From Thiomicrorhabdus lithotrophica (GTDB lineage Bacteria > Pseudomonadota > Gammaproteobacteria > Thiomicrospirales > Thiomicrospiraceae), in assembly GCF_029201445.1 (NCBI RefSeq), contig NZ_CP102381.1, positions 1,612,001 through 1,676,000 of the forward strand: a stretch of 64,000 bases of DNA, read 5' to 3'. Numbering within the stretch: the first letter of the stretch is position 1; each line of letters opens with the position of its first letter. The position numbers and the translations under genes are program-made. A model generated the notes under the pieces. It was not told where the DNA came from, did not search any database, and saw nothing but the letters and a program-made list of their open reading frames with translations. Shown here one piece after another: positions 36,320 through 47,694 of this stretch.

Positions 36320-37381
36320 TTAATTAAACCAAGGACCAAAGCTGAAGTATTGCATTGCACCAACAACGAATACCCAAACAATGGTAAGTGGAATCAGTAC
36401 TTTCCAACCTAAACGCATTAGTTGGTCATAACGGTAACGCGGGAATGTCGCACGTAACCATAAAAACACGAATAACAAGAACGATACTTTAAATGCTAAC
36501 CAACCAAGCTGTGGAACCCAAGCAAACATTGATTCTAATCCTGGAATTCCTTCAAATGGTGATAACCAACCACCTAAGAACATGATAGATGTCATGAATG
36601 AAATCAAAATCATCATCGCGTATTCAGCTAGCATGAAAACACCAAACGTCATACCTGAATAATCAACGTGGAAACCAGCAACAATCTCTGCTTCACCTTC
36701 GATTACATCAAAAGGCGTACGGTTTGTTTCAGCTAAACCAGAAATAAAGTAAACAAAGAACATTGGCAATAAAGGTAGTAAATACCAATGAAGCACACCA
36801 CCCTTCTGACCATTAACAATTTCTGTTAAGTTCATACTACCAGCGATCATTAATACCGTTACTAAAGCAAAACCCATTGCAATTTCATAAGAAATCTTTT
36901 GTGCAGAACCACGTAATGCACCTAAAAAAGCATACTTAGAGTTAGATGCCCAACCCGCAATGATAATTCCATAAACTAAAATAGATGACACCGCTAGAAC
37001 GTATAAAACACCCGCGTTAATATCAGAAACCACCATTCCATCTGAAAAAGGAATAACAGCCCATGCTGCTACAGCAGGTGCTAACGCTAAAACTGGAGCA
37101 ATGATAAATAGATATTTATTAGATTGCGCAGGAAAAATAACTTCTTTAGTCATTAGTTTTAAGGCATCGGCAATGGGTTGCAATAAACCAATTGGACCAA
37201 CACGGTTAGGGCCCATACGAACCTGCATATAACCGATTACTTTACGTTCTGCGTAAGTTAACCAAGCAACAACTAACATGATTGGTAAAACAACCGAAAC
37301 AGCCTGTAACACTAAGGTAATTACAATAGCTAACCATTCGAATAAAAAGCCAGATAAAAAGGCTTGTAGCGTATCAAACAT
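36320..37381 (-). CDS. nuoH: NADH-quinone oxidoreductase subunit H
   Basis: Membrane subunit of 353 aa that forms the quinone-binding entry. Hallmark loops: [20 protein letters not shown] and [20 protein letters not shown], with the charged residues that line the E-channel. Typical length. It lies 4 bp after nuoG. Confidence 0.97.
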   Translation of the reverse strand: MFDTLQAFLSGFLFEWLAIVITLVLQAVSVVLPIMLVVAWLTYAERKVIGYMQVRMGPNRVGPIGLLQPIADALKLMTKEVIFPAQSNKYLFIIAPVLALAPAVAAWAVIPFSDGMVVSDINAGVLYVLAVSSILVYGIIIAGWASNSKYAFLGALRGSAQKISYEIAMGFALVTVLMIAGSMNLTEIVNGQKGGVLHWYLLPLLPMFFVYFISGLAETNRTPFDVIEGEAEIVAGFHVDYSGMTFGVFMLAEYAMMILISFMTSIMFLGGWLSPFEGIPGLESMFAWVPQLGWLAFKVSFLLFVFLWLRATFPRYRYDQLMRLGWKVLIPLTIVWVFVVGAMQYFSFGPWFN

Positions 37382-37385
37382 CTAT

Positions 37386-39494
37386 TTACCCTCTTTCCAT
37401 TGATTTAATATCTGCATCAGGAGTCGCCTGCAATGATGGTGAACGTCGAACAACCGAATCAACCTGATAAGGTGACACAAGCTGTACTGATGAATCATTA
37501 TTACTAGTTGGCAAATCACAAGACAATTCAACCAAGTTAAGTTCTGTAGTAGTGTTATCTAATACTTCACTTAATACTTCATTGGAGTGAGTGTAATCAA
37601 AACCTTCTACGTTAAACATATTGCCTAATACACGCAGAACTTTCCAAGCGGCTTTTGCTTCACCTTTAGGTTCAACTGTCATTTTGAATGACTGCTTTAG
37701 ACCATTGGCATTAACAAATGTACCAGCCGTTTCAGCAAAGGTTGCAATGGGTAACATTACATCAGCGTATTCACGTTGAGTCTGGCTATCAAAAGCCGTT
37801 AAGTTAACATTAAATTCAGAATTAGATAAACTGACTAATGCTGCTTCGCCATTTACACTGTCAAGCTCAGGTTCGACATTCATATTAATAAATGCTTTCA
37901 TACCGTCAGATAGCATTGCTGAACTATTTTTACCTGCTGTTGGCAAGAAATTCACCAGATGAGCACCCACTTCGTTAGCCGCTAAAGGTAATACATTAAG
38001 TTCTGAATCCGTTGCTTGAGCGATAATATTTGCAAGCTTTTGTAAAACTGAGAAGTCAGCATGACCTTGAGCAATCTGACCTAACATAATGCTTGAATTT
38101 GACGCTTCAGCTAATGACTGAGCAATTTGCTTTTGCTCATCAGAAGCAGAAATATCATTTAACCAGGCCTGGTCAATACCCTTGATATCACAAATGGCTT
38201 TCGCAATACCCGCTAACTCAAACACCATTCCATTACTTGATTGGGCATTGGATACTTTATAGTTAAAATCAAACTCCAATGGATTCAACACAAACGCTTT
38301 AGCACCTGCTTGAACCGCTTTACGAACACGGTGATTTAGAATTGGCAGTTCTTTACGTAGATAAGAACCAACGATTAATAATCCGTTTAGTTTTTCTACA
38401 TCCGCTAAAGAGTGTTTTAAAGATGGTGCGTTAAAACCAGCAACATCAGAACTAAAGTCAACCTGACGATGGCGATAATCTATATTTTCTACACCAATTC
38501 CACGAGCGAGTTTTTGAAGGAGATGTAATTCTTCAACAGTCGACGTAGCCGATGCTAAAACACCCACTTCTTTTGAATTATTTAATACTTTTTGAAGTCC
38601 TGAAACGGTAAACTCTAATGCTGTTTCCCAGTCAGTCTCTTGCCATTGACCATTCTTTTTAATCATTGGCTGAGTTAGACGTGATTCACAGTTAATCCCT
38701 TCATAAGAGAAGCGATCACGGTCTGATAACCAAACTTCATTAATGGATTCATTCTCACGAGGTACAACACGCTTAACATCTTGCCCTTTGGTGTGAATAG
38801 TAATGTGTGACCCGATACTATCGTGGGCTGCAATTGATTTGTGAGCCTTAAGTTCCCAAGATCGTGCGGTATAACGGAAAGGTTTTGAAGTTAAAGCACC
38901 TACTGGACATAAATCAATCATATTTCCAGACATTTCTGAAGTGATCGACTTTTCAATATAGGTTCCAATTTCCATCCACTCACTTCTTCCTGTAGCTCCA
39001 AGCTCCATCATTCCAGCCACTTCTTGGCCAAAACGAACGCAGCGCGTACAGTGAATACAGCGAGTCATATCTGTTTTGATTAATGAGCCAGCATCTCTGT
39101 CACTTACAACACGCTTAGCTTCAGTATAACGAGAAACATCATCACCATAATCCATCGCAACGTCTTGTAACTCACACTCACCACCTTGGTCACAGATTGG
39201 ACAATCTAGTGGATGGTTAATTAACAAGAATTCCATAACAGATTTTTGTGCAGCAATCGCTTTAGCAGATTTGGTATGAACCTTCATACCATCTGTAACA
39301 GGCGTTGCGCAAGCAGGAAGCGCTTTCCATGCACCTTCAACTTCAACTAAGCACATACGACAGTTTGCCGCAATCGTTAGTTTCTTGTGGTAACAAAAAC
39401 GGGGAATGGCAATTTGAGCATCATCGGCAACATCAATTAACATGTCACCTTCATGTGCTTCAATAACTTGTCCGTTTATTTCAACTTTTACCAT
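37386..39494 (-). CDS. nuoG: NADH-quinone oxidoreductase subunit G
   Basis: Peripheral-arm subunit of 702 aa. The N-terminal [2Fe-2S] domain has CYHKKLTIAANCRMCLVE; the HxxxCxxCxxxxxC region is HPLDCPICDQGGEC; a [4Fe-4S] site is CIHCTRCVRFG. The molybdopterin-oxidoreductase-like remainder is shorter than the 900-residue enterobacterial form, as is usual in operons with separate nuoC and nuoD. It carries one ACCAGGCCTGGT palindrome. Confidence 0.96.
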   Translation of the reverse strand: MVKVEINGQVIEAHEGDMLIDVADDAQIAIPRFCYHKKLTIAANCRMCLVEVEGAWKALPACATPVTDGMKVHTKSAKAIAAQKSVMEFLLINHPLDCPICDQGGECELQDVAMDYGDDVSRYTEAKRVVSDRDAGSLIKTDMTRCIHCTRCVRFGQEVAGMMELGATGRSEWMEIGTYIEKSITSEMSGNMIDLCPVGALTSKPFRYTARSWELKAHKSIAAHDSIGSHITIHTKGQDVKRVVPRENESINEVWLSDRDRFSYEGINCESRLTQPMIKKNGQWQETDWETALEFTVSGLQKVLNNSKEVGVLASATSTVEELHLLQKLARGIGVENIDYRHRQVDFSSDVAGFNAPSLKHSLADVEKLNGLLIVGSYLRKELPILNHRVRKAVQAGAKAFVLNPLEFDFNYKVSNAQSSNGMVFELAGIAKAICDIKGIDQAWLNDISASDEQKQIAQSLAEASNSSIMLGQIAQGHADFSVLQKLANIIAQATDSELNVLPLAANEVGAHLVNFLPTAGKNSSAMLSDGMKAFINMNVEPELDSVNGEAALVSLSNSEFNVNLTAFDSQTQREYADVMLPIATFAETAGTFVNANGLKQSFKMTVEPKGEAKAAWKVLRVLGNMFNVEGFDYTHSNEVLSEVLDNTTTELNLVELSCDLPTSNNDSSVQLVSPYQVDSVVRRSPSLQATPDADIKSMERG
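38162..38173. repeat. ACCAGGCCTGGT palindrome
   Basis: Exact copy inside nuoG, encoding part of IDQAWLND. Confidence 0.8.
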
Positions 39495-39546
39495 AATTCT
39501 TAACCTAAGTTTTCTAACTTATTTGTTTGTATCTAATCGACAGTGA

Positions 39547-40827
39547 TTAGGTACGATCGAAAATACTGCAACCATGCTCAATATAGTGCTGGAATTCGTG
39601 CTCATAGTGCTCTAATGCACTCGTTAAACCAATTGTTGCTGCATCACCTAAACCACAAATAACGTTCCCCATGATTTTACCTGATACATCTTTTAAAGCA
39701 TCGATGTCCTCTGGACGCCCTTTGCCTTCAACAATACGTGTCAATACACGATATAACCAACCGGTACCCTCACGACAAGGCGTACACTGACCACAAGATT
39801 CATCCCAATAGAAATGGGCTAAGTTCTGCATGACTTTAACTATGTCTGTTTGATCATCCATAATAATGACTGAACCAGCACCTAAAAATGAACCCGCTTT
39901 AGCAATAGAATCATAATCCATGTTCATTTTCAGTGCTTTTTCTGCAGGAATAATCGCTGTTGAAGCCCCACCTGGAATAACCGCTTTGAATTGGCGACCT
40001 TTCCAAATTCCACCAGCCATCTCAAGTAAGTCTTTAAAAGGAGTTCCCATTCTGACTTCAAAATTACCAGGTGAATTAATGTGACCAGATAATGAGTAGC
40101 ACTTTGTACCACCAGCATTCTCAACACCTAGGTCATTAAACCATTCACCGCCTTTAGCAAGAATCATTGGTATTGATGCCAAAGTTTCAGTGTTATTAAT
40201 TGTTGTTGGTTTACCATATAGACCATAACTTGCTGGGAAAGGTGGTTTAAAACGTGGTTGACCTTTCTTACCTTCAATTGATTCGATAAGAGCCGTTTCT
40301 TCACCACAGATATATGCACCTGCACCGAGGTGGGTATATAAATCAAAATTCCAACCAGTGCCAAGAATATCATCACCTAGCAGACCTGCTTCACGAGCTT
40401 GTTTAACTGCATTGTTAAAACGCTGATATGGCTCCCAAAATTCTCCACGGATATAGTTATAACCAGCAGAAGCTCCAATAACGTAAGCGGCAATTGCCAT
40501 ACCTTCGACTAAAGCATGGGGGTTATAACGTAAAATATCACGATCTTTAAAAGTGCCAGGTTCACCCTCATCAGAATTACATACTATGTATTTCTGACCT
40601 GGTGCAAAGCGATTCATAAAGCTCCACTTCAACCCTGTTGGGAAGCCAGCTCCACCACGTCCACGGATATTTGAAGTTTTAACTTCTTCAATAATCTCAT
40701 TTGGTTCAATCTCACCTGCAACGACTTTTTTCCAAACTTCATAACCACCATTGGCGATATAAACGTCAATATCCCAAGAGTTATCTAAGTGATTTAAGCG
40801 GAAACAATTTTCATTTTGAACGACCAT
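39547..40827 (-). CDS. nuoF: NADH-quinone oxidoreductase subunit F
   Basis: NADH- and FMN-binding subunit of 426 aa. The NADH site is in [17 protein letters not shown], the FMN region follows ([15 protein letters not shown]), and the [4Fe-4S] N3 cluster is bound by [15 protein letters not shown] plus a later Cys. It oxidises NADH and passes electrons to the peripheral arm chain. It starts directly after nuoE. Confidence 0.97.
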   Translation of the reverse strand: MVVQNENCFRLNHLDNSWDIDVYIANGGYEVWKKVVAGEIEPNEIIEEVKTSNIRGRGGAGFPTGLKWSFMNRFAPGQKYIVCNSDEGEPGTFKDRDILRYNPHALVEGMAIAAYVIGASAGYNYIRGEFWEPYQRFNNAVKQAREAGLLGDDILGTGWNFDLYTHLGAGAYICGEETALIESIEGKKGQPRFKPPFPASYGLYGKPTTINNTETLASIPMILAKGGEWFNDLGVENAGGTKCYSLSGHINSPGNFEVRMGTPFKDLLEMAGGIWKGRQFKAVIPGGASTAIIPAEKALKMNMDYDSIAKAGSFLGAGSVIIMDDQTDIVKVMQNLAHFYWDESCGQCTPCREGTGWLYRVLTRIVEGKGRPEDIDALKDVSGKIMGNVICGLGDAATIGLTSALEHYEHEFQHYIEHGCSIFDRT

Positions 40828-41334
40828 CTATTTCCCCCACTCTTCTAACAGTAAATCGATTGAGTTTTCAGTAAGGTTTTCATGATAGTCTTTTCCAACT
40901 TGCATCATTGGAGCACCACCACAAGCACCTAAACACTCAACCATTTTGATTGAAAAACGACCATCTGGAGTAGTTTGTCCTGGCTTAATACCTAGTCTAT
41001 TTTCAAGGTGCTTAAGAATGTCATCACGACCACGCAACATACAAGAAATACTGTTACAGATGCACAACTTAATCTCACCAACTGGAGCATGCTCATAGTT
41101 CCCATAAAAGGTTGCTACTTCATACACTTCCATTGGTGTAATTTCTAGATATTCTGCGATCTGGTCCATTAAATCATTGGTCAAATAACCATTGTGCGTT
41201 TCTTGAACAATTCTTAACGCAGGCATAACCGCTGATTTCTTTTGATCTACTGGATAATTTGCTATCCATTTATCAATACGGGTTTTTACATCACCCTGAA
41301 TAAAATTTGCTGTATTTGTGATTGTCGAACTCAT
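40828..41334 (-). CDS. nuoE: NADH-quinone oxidoreductase subunit E
   Basis: Thioredoxin-fold subunit of 168 aa with the [2Fe-2S] N1a ligands in [12 protein letters not shown] and [12 protein letters not shown]. It is paired with NuoF in the NADH dehydrogenase module. The start overlaps nuoD by 4 bp and the stop abuts nuoF. Confidence 0.96.
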   Translation of the reverse strand: MSSTITNTANFIQGDVKTRIDKWIANYPVDQKKSAVMPALRIVQETHNGYLTNDLMDQIAEYLEITPMEVYEVATFYGNYEHAPVGEIKLCICNSISCMLRGRDDILKHLENRLGIKPGQTTPDGRFSIKMVECLGACGGAPMMQVGKDYHENLTENSIDLLLEEWGK

Positions 41335-42584
41335 CGATCCACCTCTCCGAATACAATATCTTGAGTACCAATGATAGAAACAACATCGGCAATCATATGA
41401 CCTTTAACCATTTCATCTAATGATGCTAAGTGAGGGAAGCCTGGAGCTCTAACTTTCATGCGATAGGGTTTATTGGCCCCATCAGACACCATATAAATAC
41501 CAAACTCACCTTTAGGATGTTCAACAGCGGAATATACTTCACTCTCTGGAACCGTATAACCTTCAGTATAAAGTTTAAAATGATGGATAAGAGCTTCCAT
41601 ATTGGATTTAGCATCTTCTCTTGAAGGAGGCGCTACTTTATTGTCATCAGACATCACCGCACCTGGATTAGCTTTAAGCCAATCCACGCACTGCTTAATA
41701 ATTTTGTTAGATTCACGCATCTCTGCAACACGAACAAGATAACGATCATAACAATCACCAGTAGCGCCGACAGGAATATCAAAATCCATTTTGTCATACA
41801 CTTCGTATGGTTGCTTTTTGCGTAAATCCCATTCGATACCTGAACCACGAAGCATAGGACCTGTAAAGCCTAATTGCAGAGCGCGTTCAGGAGAGACAAT
41901 TCCAATATCAACAGTACGTTGCTTCCAAATACGATTATCTGTCAGCAGTGTTTCATACTCATCGATGTACCCTGGAAAACGTTCTGTAAATGCTTCAATA
42001 AAATCAAGTAAAGAACCTTCACGAGTTTCATTTAATTTATCTAGTTTTTTACCTGAATTCCATTTTGAAGCTTCATACTTAGCCATCGTGTCTGGAAGAT
42101 CACGGTAAACCCCACCAGGACGATAATATGTTGCATGCATACGAGCACCAGAAACAGCTTCATAACAATCCATTAAATCTTCACGCTCACGGAAAGCATA
42201 AAGAAAGACTGTCATAGCTCCGATATCTAATGCGTGCGCACCAAGCCACATTAAGTGATTAAGAACACGAGTGATTTCATCAAACATCACACGAATATAC
42301 TGGGCACGCTCAGGCACTTCCACACCTAGCATTTTTTCAATCGACATGACATAAGCATGTTCATTGGCCATCATTGATACGTAATCAAGACGATCCATGT
42401 AACCAATTGATTGATTATAAGGTTTATATTCAGCTAATTTTTCTGTACCACGGTGTAATAAACCGATATGCGGATCTGAACGAACAATCGTCTCACCATC
42501 TAATTCTAAAACCAGACGTAAAACACCATGCGCTGAAGGGTGCTGTGGACCAAAGTTAAGGGTATAGTTACGAATTTCAGCCAT
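41331..42584 (-). CDS. nuoD: NADH-quinone oxidoreductase subunit D
   Basis: 49-kDa-type subunit of 417 aa that forms the quinone site with NuoB. Blocks: [32 protein letters not shown] and a C-terminal DIVFGEVDR. It is separate from nuoC (12-bp gap), unlike the fused nuoCD of enterobacteria. Confidence 0.97.
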   Translation of the reverse strand: MAEIRNYTLNFGPQHPSAHGVLRLVLELDGETIVRSDPHIGLLHRGTEKLAEYKPYNQSIGYMDRLDYVSMMANEHAYVMSIEKMLGVEVPERAQYIRVMFDEITRVLNHLMWLGAHALDIGAMTVFLYAFREREDLMDCYEAVSGARMHATYYRPGGVYRDLPDTMAKYEASKWNSGKKLDKLNETREGSLLDFIEAFTERFPGYIDEYETLLTDNRIWKQRTVDIGIVSPERALQLGFTGPMLRGSGIEWDLRKKQPYEVYDKMDFDIPVGATGDCYDRYLVRVAEMRESNKIIKQCVDWLKANPGAVMSDDNKVAPPSREDAKSNMEALIHHFKLYTEGYTVPESEVYSAVEHPKGEFGIYMVSDGANKPYRMKVRAPGFPHLASLDEMVKGHMIADVVSIIGTQDIVFGEVDR

Positions 42585-42596
42585 TTTTATTCCTAA

Positions 42597-43271
42597 TTAC
42601 ACGTTGCTTGGTGATTTTTGACGAATCACTCGAGGGACGTTAACTCTATTCTCAATAGAGACAGGCTCATAAATAACACGGCCTTTATCTGCGTCATAAC
42701 GCATTTCAACATTACCCACTAATGGGAAATCTTTACGAAGTGGATGCCCAACAAAACCATAATCTGTCAAAATTCGGCGTAAATCAGGATGACCTTTAAA
42801 AAGAATACCAAACAAATCAAATGCTTCACGCTCAAACCAGTTAGCAACATTCCAAACATCAATAACACTATCAACCGTTGGCATTTGAGTCGTTTCTGGA
42901 AAAACTTTTACACGAATACGTAAATTGTTTTGAACTGACAACAAGTGGTAAACCACGGCAAAACGTCTTTCCATAGTCTCTGCTTCAGATGAATCCTCTT
43001 CTTCAGCAAAATCAAAAACCCCACGGCTAAAACCACTGTTTACTGCCGTCATGGTCTCCCAGTTTGCTTGACCATAATCAAGATAATCCACACCGCAAAG
43101 ATCAATAAGTTGCTCAAAACCTAAATCATTACGCAACTTTAGAAAAGCATCTAGTGCTAAATCAGGTGAAAGCTCAATCGTGAGTTCATCTAATGCGATA
43201 TTAGAAGAAACAACAGCTTCTCCAAGTGCTTGATTAACATTGCTTTGCAAATCTAATACTGACTGTTTCAT
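42597..43271 (-). CDS. nuoC: NADH-quinone oxidoreductase subunit C
   Basis: 30-kDa-type subunit of 224 aa. It has the conserved [20 protein letters not shown] and [20 protein letters not shown] blocks. It is a structural subunit linking NuoD and NuoB in the peripheral arm. Confidence 0.97.
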   Translation of the reverse strand: MKQSVLDLQSNVNQALGEAVVSSNIALDELTIELSPDLALDAFLKLRNDLGFEQLIDLCGVDYLDYGQANWETMTAVNSGFSRGVFDFAEEEDSSEAETMERRFAVVYHLLSVQNNLRIRVKVFPETTQMPTVDSVIDVWNVANWFEREAFDLFGILFKGHPDLRRILTDYGFVGHPLRKDFPLVGNVEMRYDADKGRVIYEPVSIENRVNVPRVIRQKSPSNV

Positions 43272-43295
43272 AGTAATGTCTACTTTCTTTTATTC

Positions 43296-43772
43296 TTAAC
43301 GAGCAATCGTGTTAGTACGTTTGATCTTATTCTGAAGTTGAATAATGCCATATAACAAGGCCTCAGCAGTTGGAGGACATCCCGGAACATAAACATCGAC
43401 AGGTACAATACGATCACATCCACGAACAACAGAATAGGAGTAATGGTAATAACCACCACCATTTGCACATGAACCCATTGAGATTACCCAACGAGGCTCA
43501 GCCATTTGGTCATATACTTTTCGTAAAGCGGGTGCCATTTTATTTACTAATGTTCCAGCAACAACCATTACATCTGATTGACGCGGACTTGGTCTGAAAA
43601 TAATACCAAAGCGGTCTAAATCATAACGAGAAGCACCCGCATGCATCATCTCAACAGCACAACAAGCCAAGCCAAATGTCATAGGCCAAAGAGAACCAGT
43701 ACGTGCCCAGTTAATTAGCTTGTCTGCAGAAGTGGTGACAACCCCTTCTTTTAAAACGCCTTCTACTCCCAT
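43296..43772 (-). CDS. nuoB: NADH-quinone oxidoreductase subunit B
   Basis: Subunit of 158 aa binding the terminal [4Fe-4S] cluster N2. Ligands are the adjacent cysteines of [12 protein letters not shown], the Cys of [20 protein letters not shown] and that of [12 protein letters not shown]. It hands electrons to quinone. The start overlaps nuoA by 10 bp. Confidence 0.97.
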   Translation of the reverse strand: MGVEGVLKEGVVTTSADKLINWARTGSLWPMTFGLACCAVEMMHAGASRYDLDRFGIIFRPSPRQSDVMVVAGTLVNKMAPALRKVYDQMAEPRWVISMGSCANGGGYYHYSYSVVRGCDRIVPVDVYVPGCPPTAEALLYGIIQLQNKIKRTNTIAR

Positions 43773-44119
43773 TCAAGCGCTCCTTTTTTCCACTCGTAAA
43801 TAAATCCAACTACTAGTAAAGATAAAAACACACCCATTGCCAGTAACCCAAATGTGCCAACTTCATCTAGCACAATTGCCCAAGGGAACAGAAATGCGAT
43901 TTCCAAATCAAAGATGATGAACAAGATAGCCACGAGATAAAAACGTACATCAAACTTCATACGTGCATCTTCAAAAGCTTCAAAACCACACTCATAGGGT
44001 GAGTTTTTTTCTGCATCAGGTTTTTGCGGCCCTAAAAGGTAACCGATTAATATTGGACCGACTCCGAAAAGAGCCCCTAGAACAATAAAAACTAGGACTG
44101 GAAGATAATTTTCTAGCAT
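43763..44119 (-). CDS. nuoA: NADH-quinone oxidoreductase subunit A
   Basis: Membrane subunit of 118 aa with three helices and the conserved loop [24 protein letters not shown]. First gene of the nuo operon; the promoter should lie in the 60 bp between it and tRNA-Leu, or transcription may read through from secG. Confidence 0.96.
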   Translation of the reverse strand: MLENYLPVLVFIVLGALFGVGPILIGYLLGPQKPDAEKNSPYECGFEAFEDARMKFDVRFYLVAILFIIFDLEIAFLFPWAIVLDEVGTFGLLAMGVFLSLLVVGFIYEWKKGALEWE

Positions 44120-44179
44120 GGGTTTTAGGCCTCGTCTAGCGTTTGATTAACTACCGCTTCATGCAGTAGCATTTTAAAA

Positions 44180-44264
44180 TGGTGCCGATGGCCGGAGTCG
44201 AACCGGCACAGCTTGCGCCACTACCCCCTCAAGGTAGCGTGTCTACCAATTTCACCACATCGGC
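44180..44264 (-). tRNA. tRNA-Leu (GAG)
   Basis: 85-nt type II tRNA with a long variable arm, acceptor GCCGATG/CATCGGC, encoded CCA and anticodon loop CTTGAGG (GAG). It follows secG by 10 bp, the same neighbour as in Escherichia coli, and so is probably processed from the secG transcript. Confidence 0.95.
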
Positions 44265-44274
44265 AAAGTAAACT

Positions 44275-44589
44275 TTACTGAGGTACGACAGGTGCCTTAG
44301 TATCTTCTTCAGTCACTGCTTCAACAGGTGTTTGAGTAACACTCTGATAGCCTTTCGCTTGCTGACTTCCAATATAAGCCAGAACCAAGCTTGTGATAAA
44401 AAAGATAGTTGCAACAATCGCTGTCATTCTTGACAGAAAGGTTGCTGACCCACCGCTACCAAATACTGACTGTGAAGAACCACCGCCAAAATTAGCACCA
44501 GCATCTGCACCCTTACCGTGCTGAATAAGAACAAGCACAACAAGAAGTAATGCAATAATTAAATGTATTGTTAGAACAATTCCAAACAT
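44275..44589 (-). CDS. secG: Preprotein translocase subunit SecG
   Basis: Protein of 104 aa with two hydrophobic helices and the family block [20 protein letters not shown] then [17 protein letters not shown]. It assists SecYE in protein export. A charged, acidic C-terminal tail follows the second helix. It starts 2 bp after tpiA and precedes tRNA-Leu. Confidence 0.95.
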   Translation of the reverse strand: MFGIVLTIHLIIALLLVVLVLIQHGKGADAGANFGGGSSQSVFGSGGSATFLSRMTAIVATIFFITSLVLAYIGSQQAKGYQSVTQTPVEAVTEEDTKAPVVPQ

Positions 44590-44591
44590 GT

Positions 44592-45347
44592 TTAGCCCGC
44601 CGCTTTACAAATTGCGATGAAATCATCGGCGTTCAGCGAGGCTCCACCAATTAATCCACCGTCGATATCTGCCTGACCAAATAACTCTTTTGCATTATCT
44701 GGTTTAACACTACCACCGTATTGAATAATAACTTTTTCAGCTATCGCTGAATTAAGTCCTGCTAATTTTCCACGAATAAATTCGTGTACATCTTGTGCCT
44801 GCGCTGGAGAAGCTGTAACACCAGTACCAATAGCCCAAATTGGCTCATAAGCGATAACTATGTCAGCAAAGCTATCAATACCAACCACATCAAGAACGGC
44901 ATCTAACTGTGATGCAATAACTGACTCCATCACACCTGACTCACGCTCCTCAAGTGTTTCACCCACACATAAAATTGGGGTTATGTTAGCTGTTAAAGCA
45001 ACTTTAACTTTCTGAGCAACTTCAGCATCTGTTTCACCATAAATAGCGCGGCGTTCAGAGTGACCCAAAATCACATAATCACAAGCAAAATCTTTTAACA
45101 TTTCAACAGAGATTTCACCTGTAAAAGCACCTTGAACAGGCTCCGCTGCTACATTTTGAGCACCAACTGAAATCGCGTTACTAGACAAACTACGCTTTAC
45201 GTAATCAATATAGATAGCAGGTGGACAAACAGCAACGTCAACATTCCCAAGTTGGTCAGCTTGAGCATTAAGCCCTGTTACCAAACTTAAAATAGATGCC
45301 TTTGAACCATGCATTTTCCAGTTCCCTGCAACAAATGGCTTTCTCAT
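44592..45347 (-). CDS. tpiA: Triosephosphate isomerase
   Basis: Glycolytic TIM-barrel enzyme of 251 aa that interconverts dihydroxyacetone phosphate and glyceraldehyde 3-phosphate. Catalytic residues: Asn and Lys in [10 protein letters not shown], His in ILGHSERR, and Glu in [12 protein letters not shown], followed by the phosphate loop [10 protein letters not shown]. Placed between glmM and secG. Confidence 0.97.
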   Translation of the reverse strand: MRKPFVAGNWKMHGSKASILSLVTGLNAQADQLGNVDVAVCPPAIYIDYVKRSLSSNAISVGAQNVAAEPVQGAFTGEISVEMLKDFACDYVILGHSERRAIYGETDAEVAQKVKVALTANITPILCVGETLEERESGVMESVIASQLDAVLDVVGIDSFADIVIAYEPIWAIGTGVTASPAQAQDVHEFIRGKLAGLNSAIAEKVIIQYGGSVKPDNAKELFGQADIDGGLIGGASLNADDFIAICKAAG

Positions 45348-45415
45348 TTACTAATCTCCAACACAAAAGTTTTACAATATTAGCTTTTTCTTTTACGAAA
45401 AACAATATTGCATTT

Positions 45416-46753
45416 TTATGAAATTTCTGATTTCACAACATTAATTAATTCATTTGCTAGGGTTTCTACCAAGACCCCGTCAGCACCTTCCACCATCACT
45501 CTAATTAATGGCTCTGTACCTGACGCTCTAACTAGAATTCTACCTTGGTTGCCAAGACGTTGTTCTGCTTCACTAATCGCGGAAGAAAGAACATTACTAG
45601 CCATGATCTTCTTTGCATCATCAACCATTTGATTCATCAGTACTTGAGGATAAAACTCAACGTCTGAAGTCAGTTCAGACAAAGATTTACCAGAACAAAC
45701 AATTGCTGACATTATTTGTAAAGAAGCAACAATTCCGTCACCTGTAGAGATTTTATTTAAACAGAGAACGTGTCCAGATGGTTCAGCACCAAAACTCCAA
45801 TCATTTTCAGTCAGTTTTTGCATCACGTAACGATCACCTACAGCAGAACGTTCAAAATCAATGCCTTGTGCTTTTAGTGCATTTTCAACACCAAGGTTAC
45901 TCATTACCGTTCCAACAACACCTTGGACATTTGATCCCGCATACAGAGCCAAGATGTAAAGAATCAAATCACCATCTACGACCTTGCCATTCTCATCAAC
46001 CATAATAACTCGGTCACCATCGCCATCATAAGCAATACCTAAATCTGCGCTTTGCTTTAACACTTCCGCTTGCAATGTTTCTATATGGGTAGCACCGCAA
46101 TTTTGATTAATATTGATTCCATCAGGTTCAACACCAATTGAAACAACCTCCGCGCCTAATTCCTCAAAGACGTGTGGAGCAATATGATAAGTAGCACCAT
46201 GAGAACAATCTAATACAACTTTAAAATCATCGAGCTTTGTCTGGGCATCATAAGTACTTTTACAGAATTCAATATATCTACCTGCAGCATCTTCAATACG
46301 TCTAGCTTTACCAAGATGTTCAGATGGCACAACCTCTATATCCATCTCAAAAGCTGCTTCTACCTCAAGCTCAATTTCATCACTTATTTTTCTACCTTGA
46401 GCAGAAAAAAACTTAATGCCATTATCATGATGAGGATTATGTGATGCACTGATAACAATGCCTGCATCAGCATGAAAAGTCTGGGTTAAGTACGCTACCG
46501 CTGGGGTTGGCATAGGCCCTAGCAACATGACATCAACCCCCGCTGCAATAAACCCAGCCTCTAAGGCAGATTCAAACATATACCCCGATATACGAGTATC
46601 TTTACCTATCATTACTTTAGACTCACCACGAGCCTTCATAACTTTGCCTGTAGCCCAACCTAATTTCAAAACCTGATCAGGACTAATCATTCCAGAACCA
46701 ACACGATTACGTATACCGTCTGTTCCAAAATATTTTTTTTGTGCTACTTTCAT
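45416..46753 (-). CDS. glmM: Phosphoglucosamine mutase
   Basis: Protein of 445 aa that converts glucosamine 6-phosphate to glucosamine 1-phosphate for peptidoglycan and LPS synthesis. N-terminus KYFGTDGIRNRVG; active serine in VISASHNPHHDNG; metal loop YDGDGDRVIMVD; substrate loop EPSGHVLCLN; and RASGTEPLIRVMVE near the end. Usual neighbour of folP and ftsH. Confidence 0.97.
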   Translation of the reverse strand: MKVAQKKYFGTDGIRNRVGSGMISPDQVLKLGWATGKVMKARGESKVMIGKDTRISGYMFESALEAGFIAAGVDVMLLGPMPTPAVAYLTQTFHADAGIVISASHNPHHDNGIKFFSAQGRKISDEIELEVEAAFEMDIEVVPSEHLGKARRIEDAAGRYIEFCKSTYDAQTKLDDFKVVLDCSHGATYHIAPHVFEELGAEVVSIGVEPDGININQNCGATHIETLQAEVLKQSADLGIAYDGDGDRVIMVDENGKVVDGDLILYILALYAGSNVQGVVGTVMSNLGVENALKAQGIDFERSAVGDRYVMQKLTENDWSFGAEPSGHVLCLNKISTGDGIVASLQIMSAIVCSGKSLSELTSDVEFYPQVLMNQMVDDAKKIMASNVLSSAISEAEQRLGNQGRILVRASGTEPLIRVMVEGADGVLVETLANELINVVKSEIS

Positions 46754-46785
46754 AAACTACCTATAAAACTCGACCCTAATGGCTA

Positions 46786-47622
46786 TTAGATGAGCTTTGC
46801 TACAACGTTTAAAGCATCAACCGTAGGACCCACATCGTGAACCCTTACAATTTTTGCATTTTTCATACCTGCTAAAAGCGCAGCCGCAACACTACCGTGC
46901 AAACGATTTTCTACTGGTGCACCATTCAACAACTCACCAATCATCCGTTTGCGTGAAACACCAACTAAAACTGGGTATTCTAAATTCGTAAATTCTGACA
47001 AATTTGTAAACAGCCCTTTATTATGCTCTAAAGTCTTACCAAATCCAAACCCAGGGTCCAAAATTATTCTTTTTTTATGAATGCCAACCTTCTCACATAA
47101 GCTCGCTCTTTCTAATAAAAATGCCTTAACCTCTTCAACCACATTTTCATAGCTTGGTTCTACCTGCATTGTGTTAGGATTTCCTTGTTTATGCATTAAG
47201 CATACGGAAGCATGGCTATTTGCAACACACTCAACTGCACCCGACTCTTGCAATGCATTGACATCATTAACCAATACAGCCCCAGCAGCAATAGCCTCGT
47301 ACATTACTTTTGTTTTATAGGTATCAACTGACAGTGGCGTATCAAATCTTTCTGATACCCACTCTATAACAGGGATAACCCTTTCCAGCTCAATCTCCAA
47401 TGCAACCTTATCAGCACCAGGCCTGGTAGATTCACCACCGATATCTAAAATATCGACACCCTCATCTATCATTTGAATAACCCGGCTTTCCATTACTTTT
47501 TTAGAGACAAACAACCCTCCATCTGAAAAAGAATCTGGTGTTACATTAAGAATACCCATAACCAACGGCATACCAGGCCTGGTCAAATGCACTCTTTGCA
47601 ACTCCTTTTCAATATCAAACAT
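46786..47622 (-). CDS. folP: Dihydropteroate synthase
   Basis: Folate pathway enzyme of 278 aa, the target of sulfonamides. Blocks: MGILNVTPDSFSDGG, DIGGESTRPGAD, LVNDVNALQ and ILDPGFGFGKTLEHN. The gene carries two exact ACCAGGCCTGGT palindromes, one encoding the TRPG of the conserved STRPGAD block. Placed between ftsH and glmM as usual. Confidence 0.97.
   Translation of the reverse strand: MFDIEKELQRVHLTRPGMPLVMGILNVTPDSFSDGGLFVSKKVMESRVIQMIDEGVDILDIGGESTRPGADKVALEIELERVIPVIEWVSERFDTPLSVDTYKTKVMYEAIAAGAVLVNDVNALQESGAVECVANSHASVCLMHKQGNPNTMQVEPSYENVVEEVKAFLLERASLCEKVGIHKKRIILDPGFGFGKTLEHNKGLFTNLSEFTNLEYPVLVGVSRKRMIGELLNGAPVENRLHGSVAAALLAGMKNAKIVRVHDVGPTVDALNVVAKLI
47416..47427. repeat. ACCAGGCCTGGT palindrome
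   Basis: Exact copy in folP, encoding the TRPG of a conserved motif. Confidence 0.8.
47572..47583. repeat. ACCAGGCCTGGT palindrome
   Basis: Exact copy near the folP start, encoding TRPG in LTRPGMP; 156 bp from the other copy. Confidence 0.8.
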
Positions 47623-47648
47623 AATCTATTCCTAATAAAGACTCATCC

Positions 47649-47675
47649 AAAAAAAAACCCCGATAGTACGGGGCT
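47649..47675 (-). terminator. Terminator after ftsH
   Basis: Minus strand AGCCCCG-TACTAT-CGGGGTT followed by a run of T. It lies between ftsH and folP, so folP probably has its own promoter or depends on readthrough. Confidence 0.85.
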
Positions 47676-47694
47676 TTAATCAAGCATAGTCATT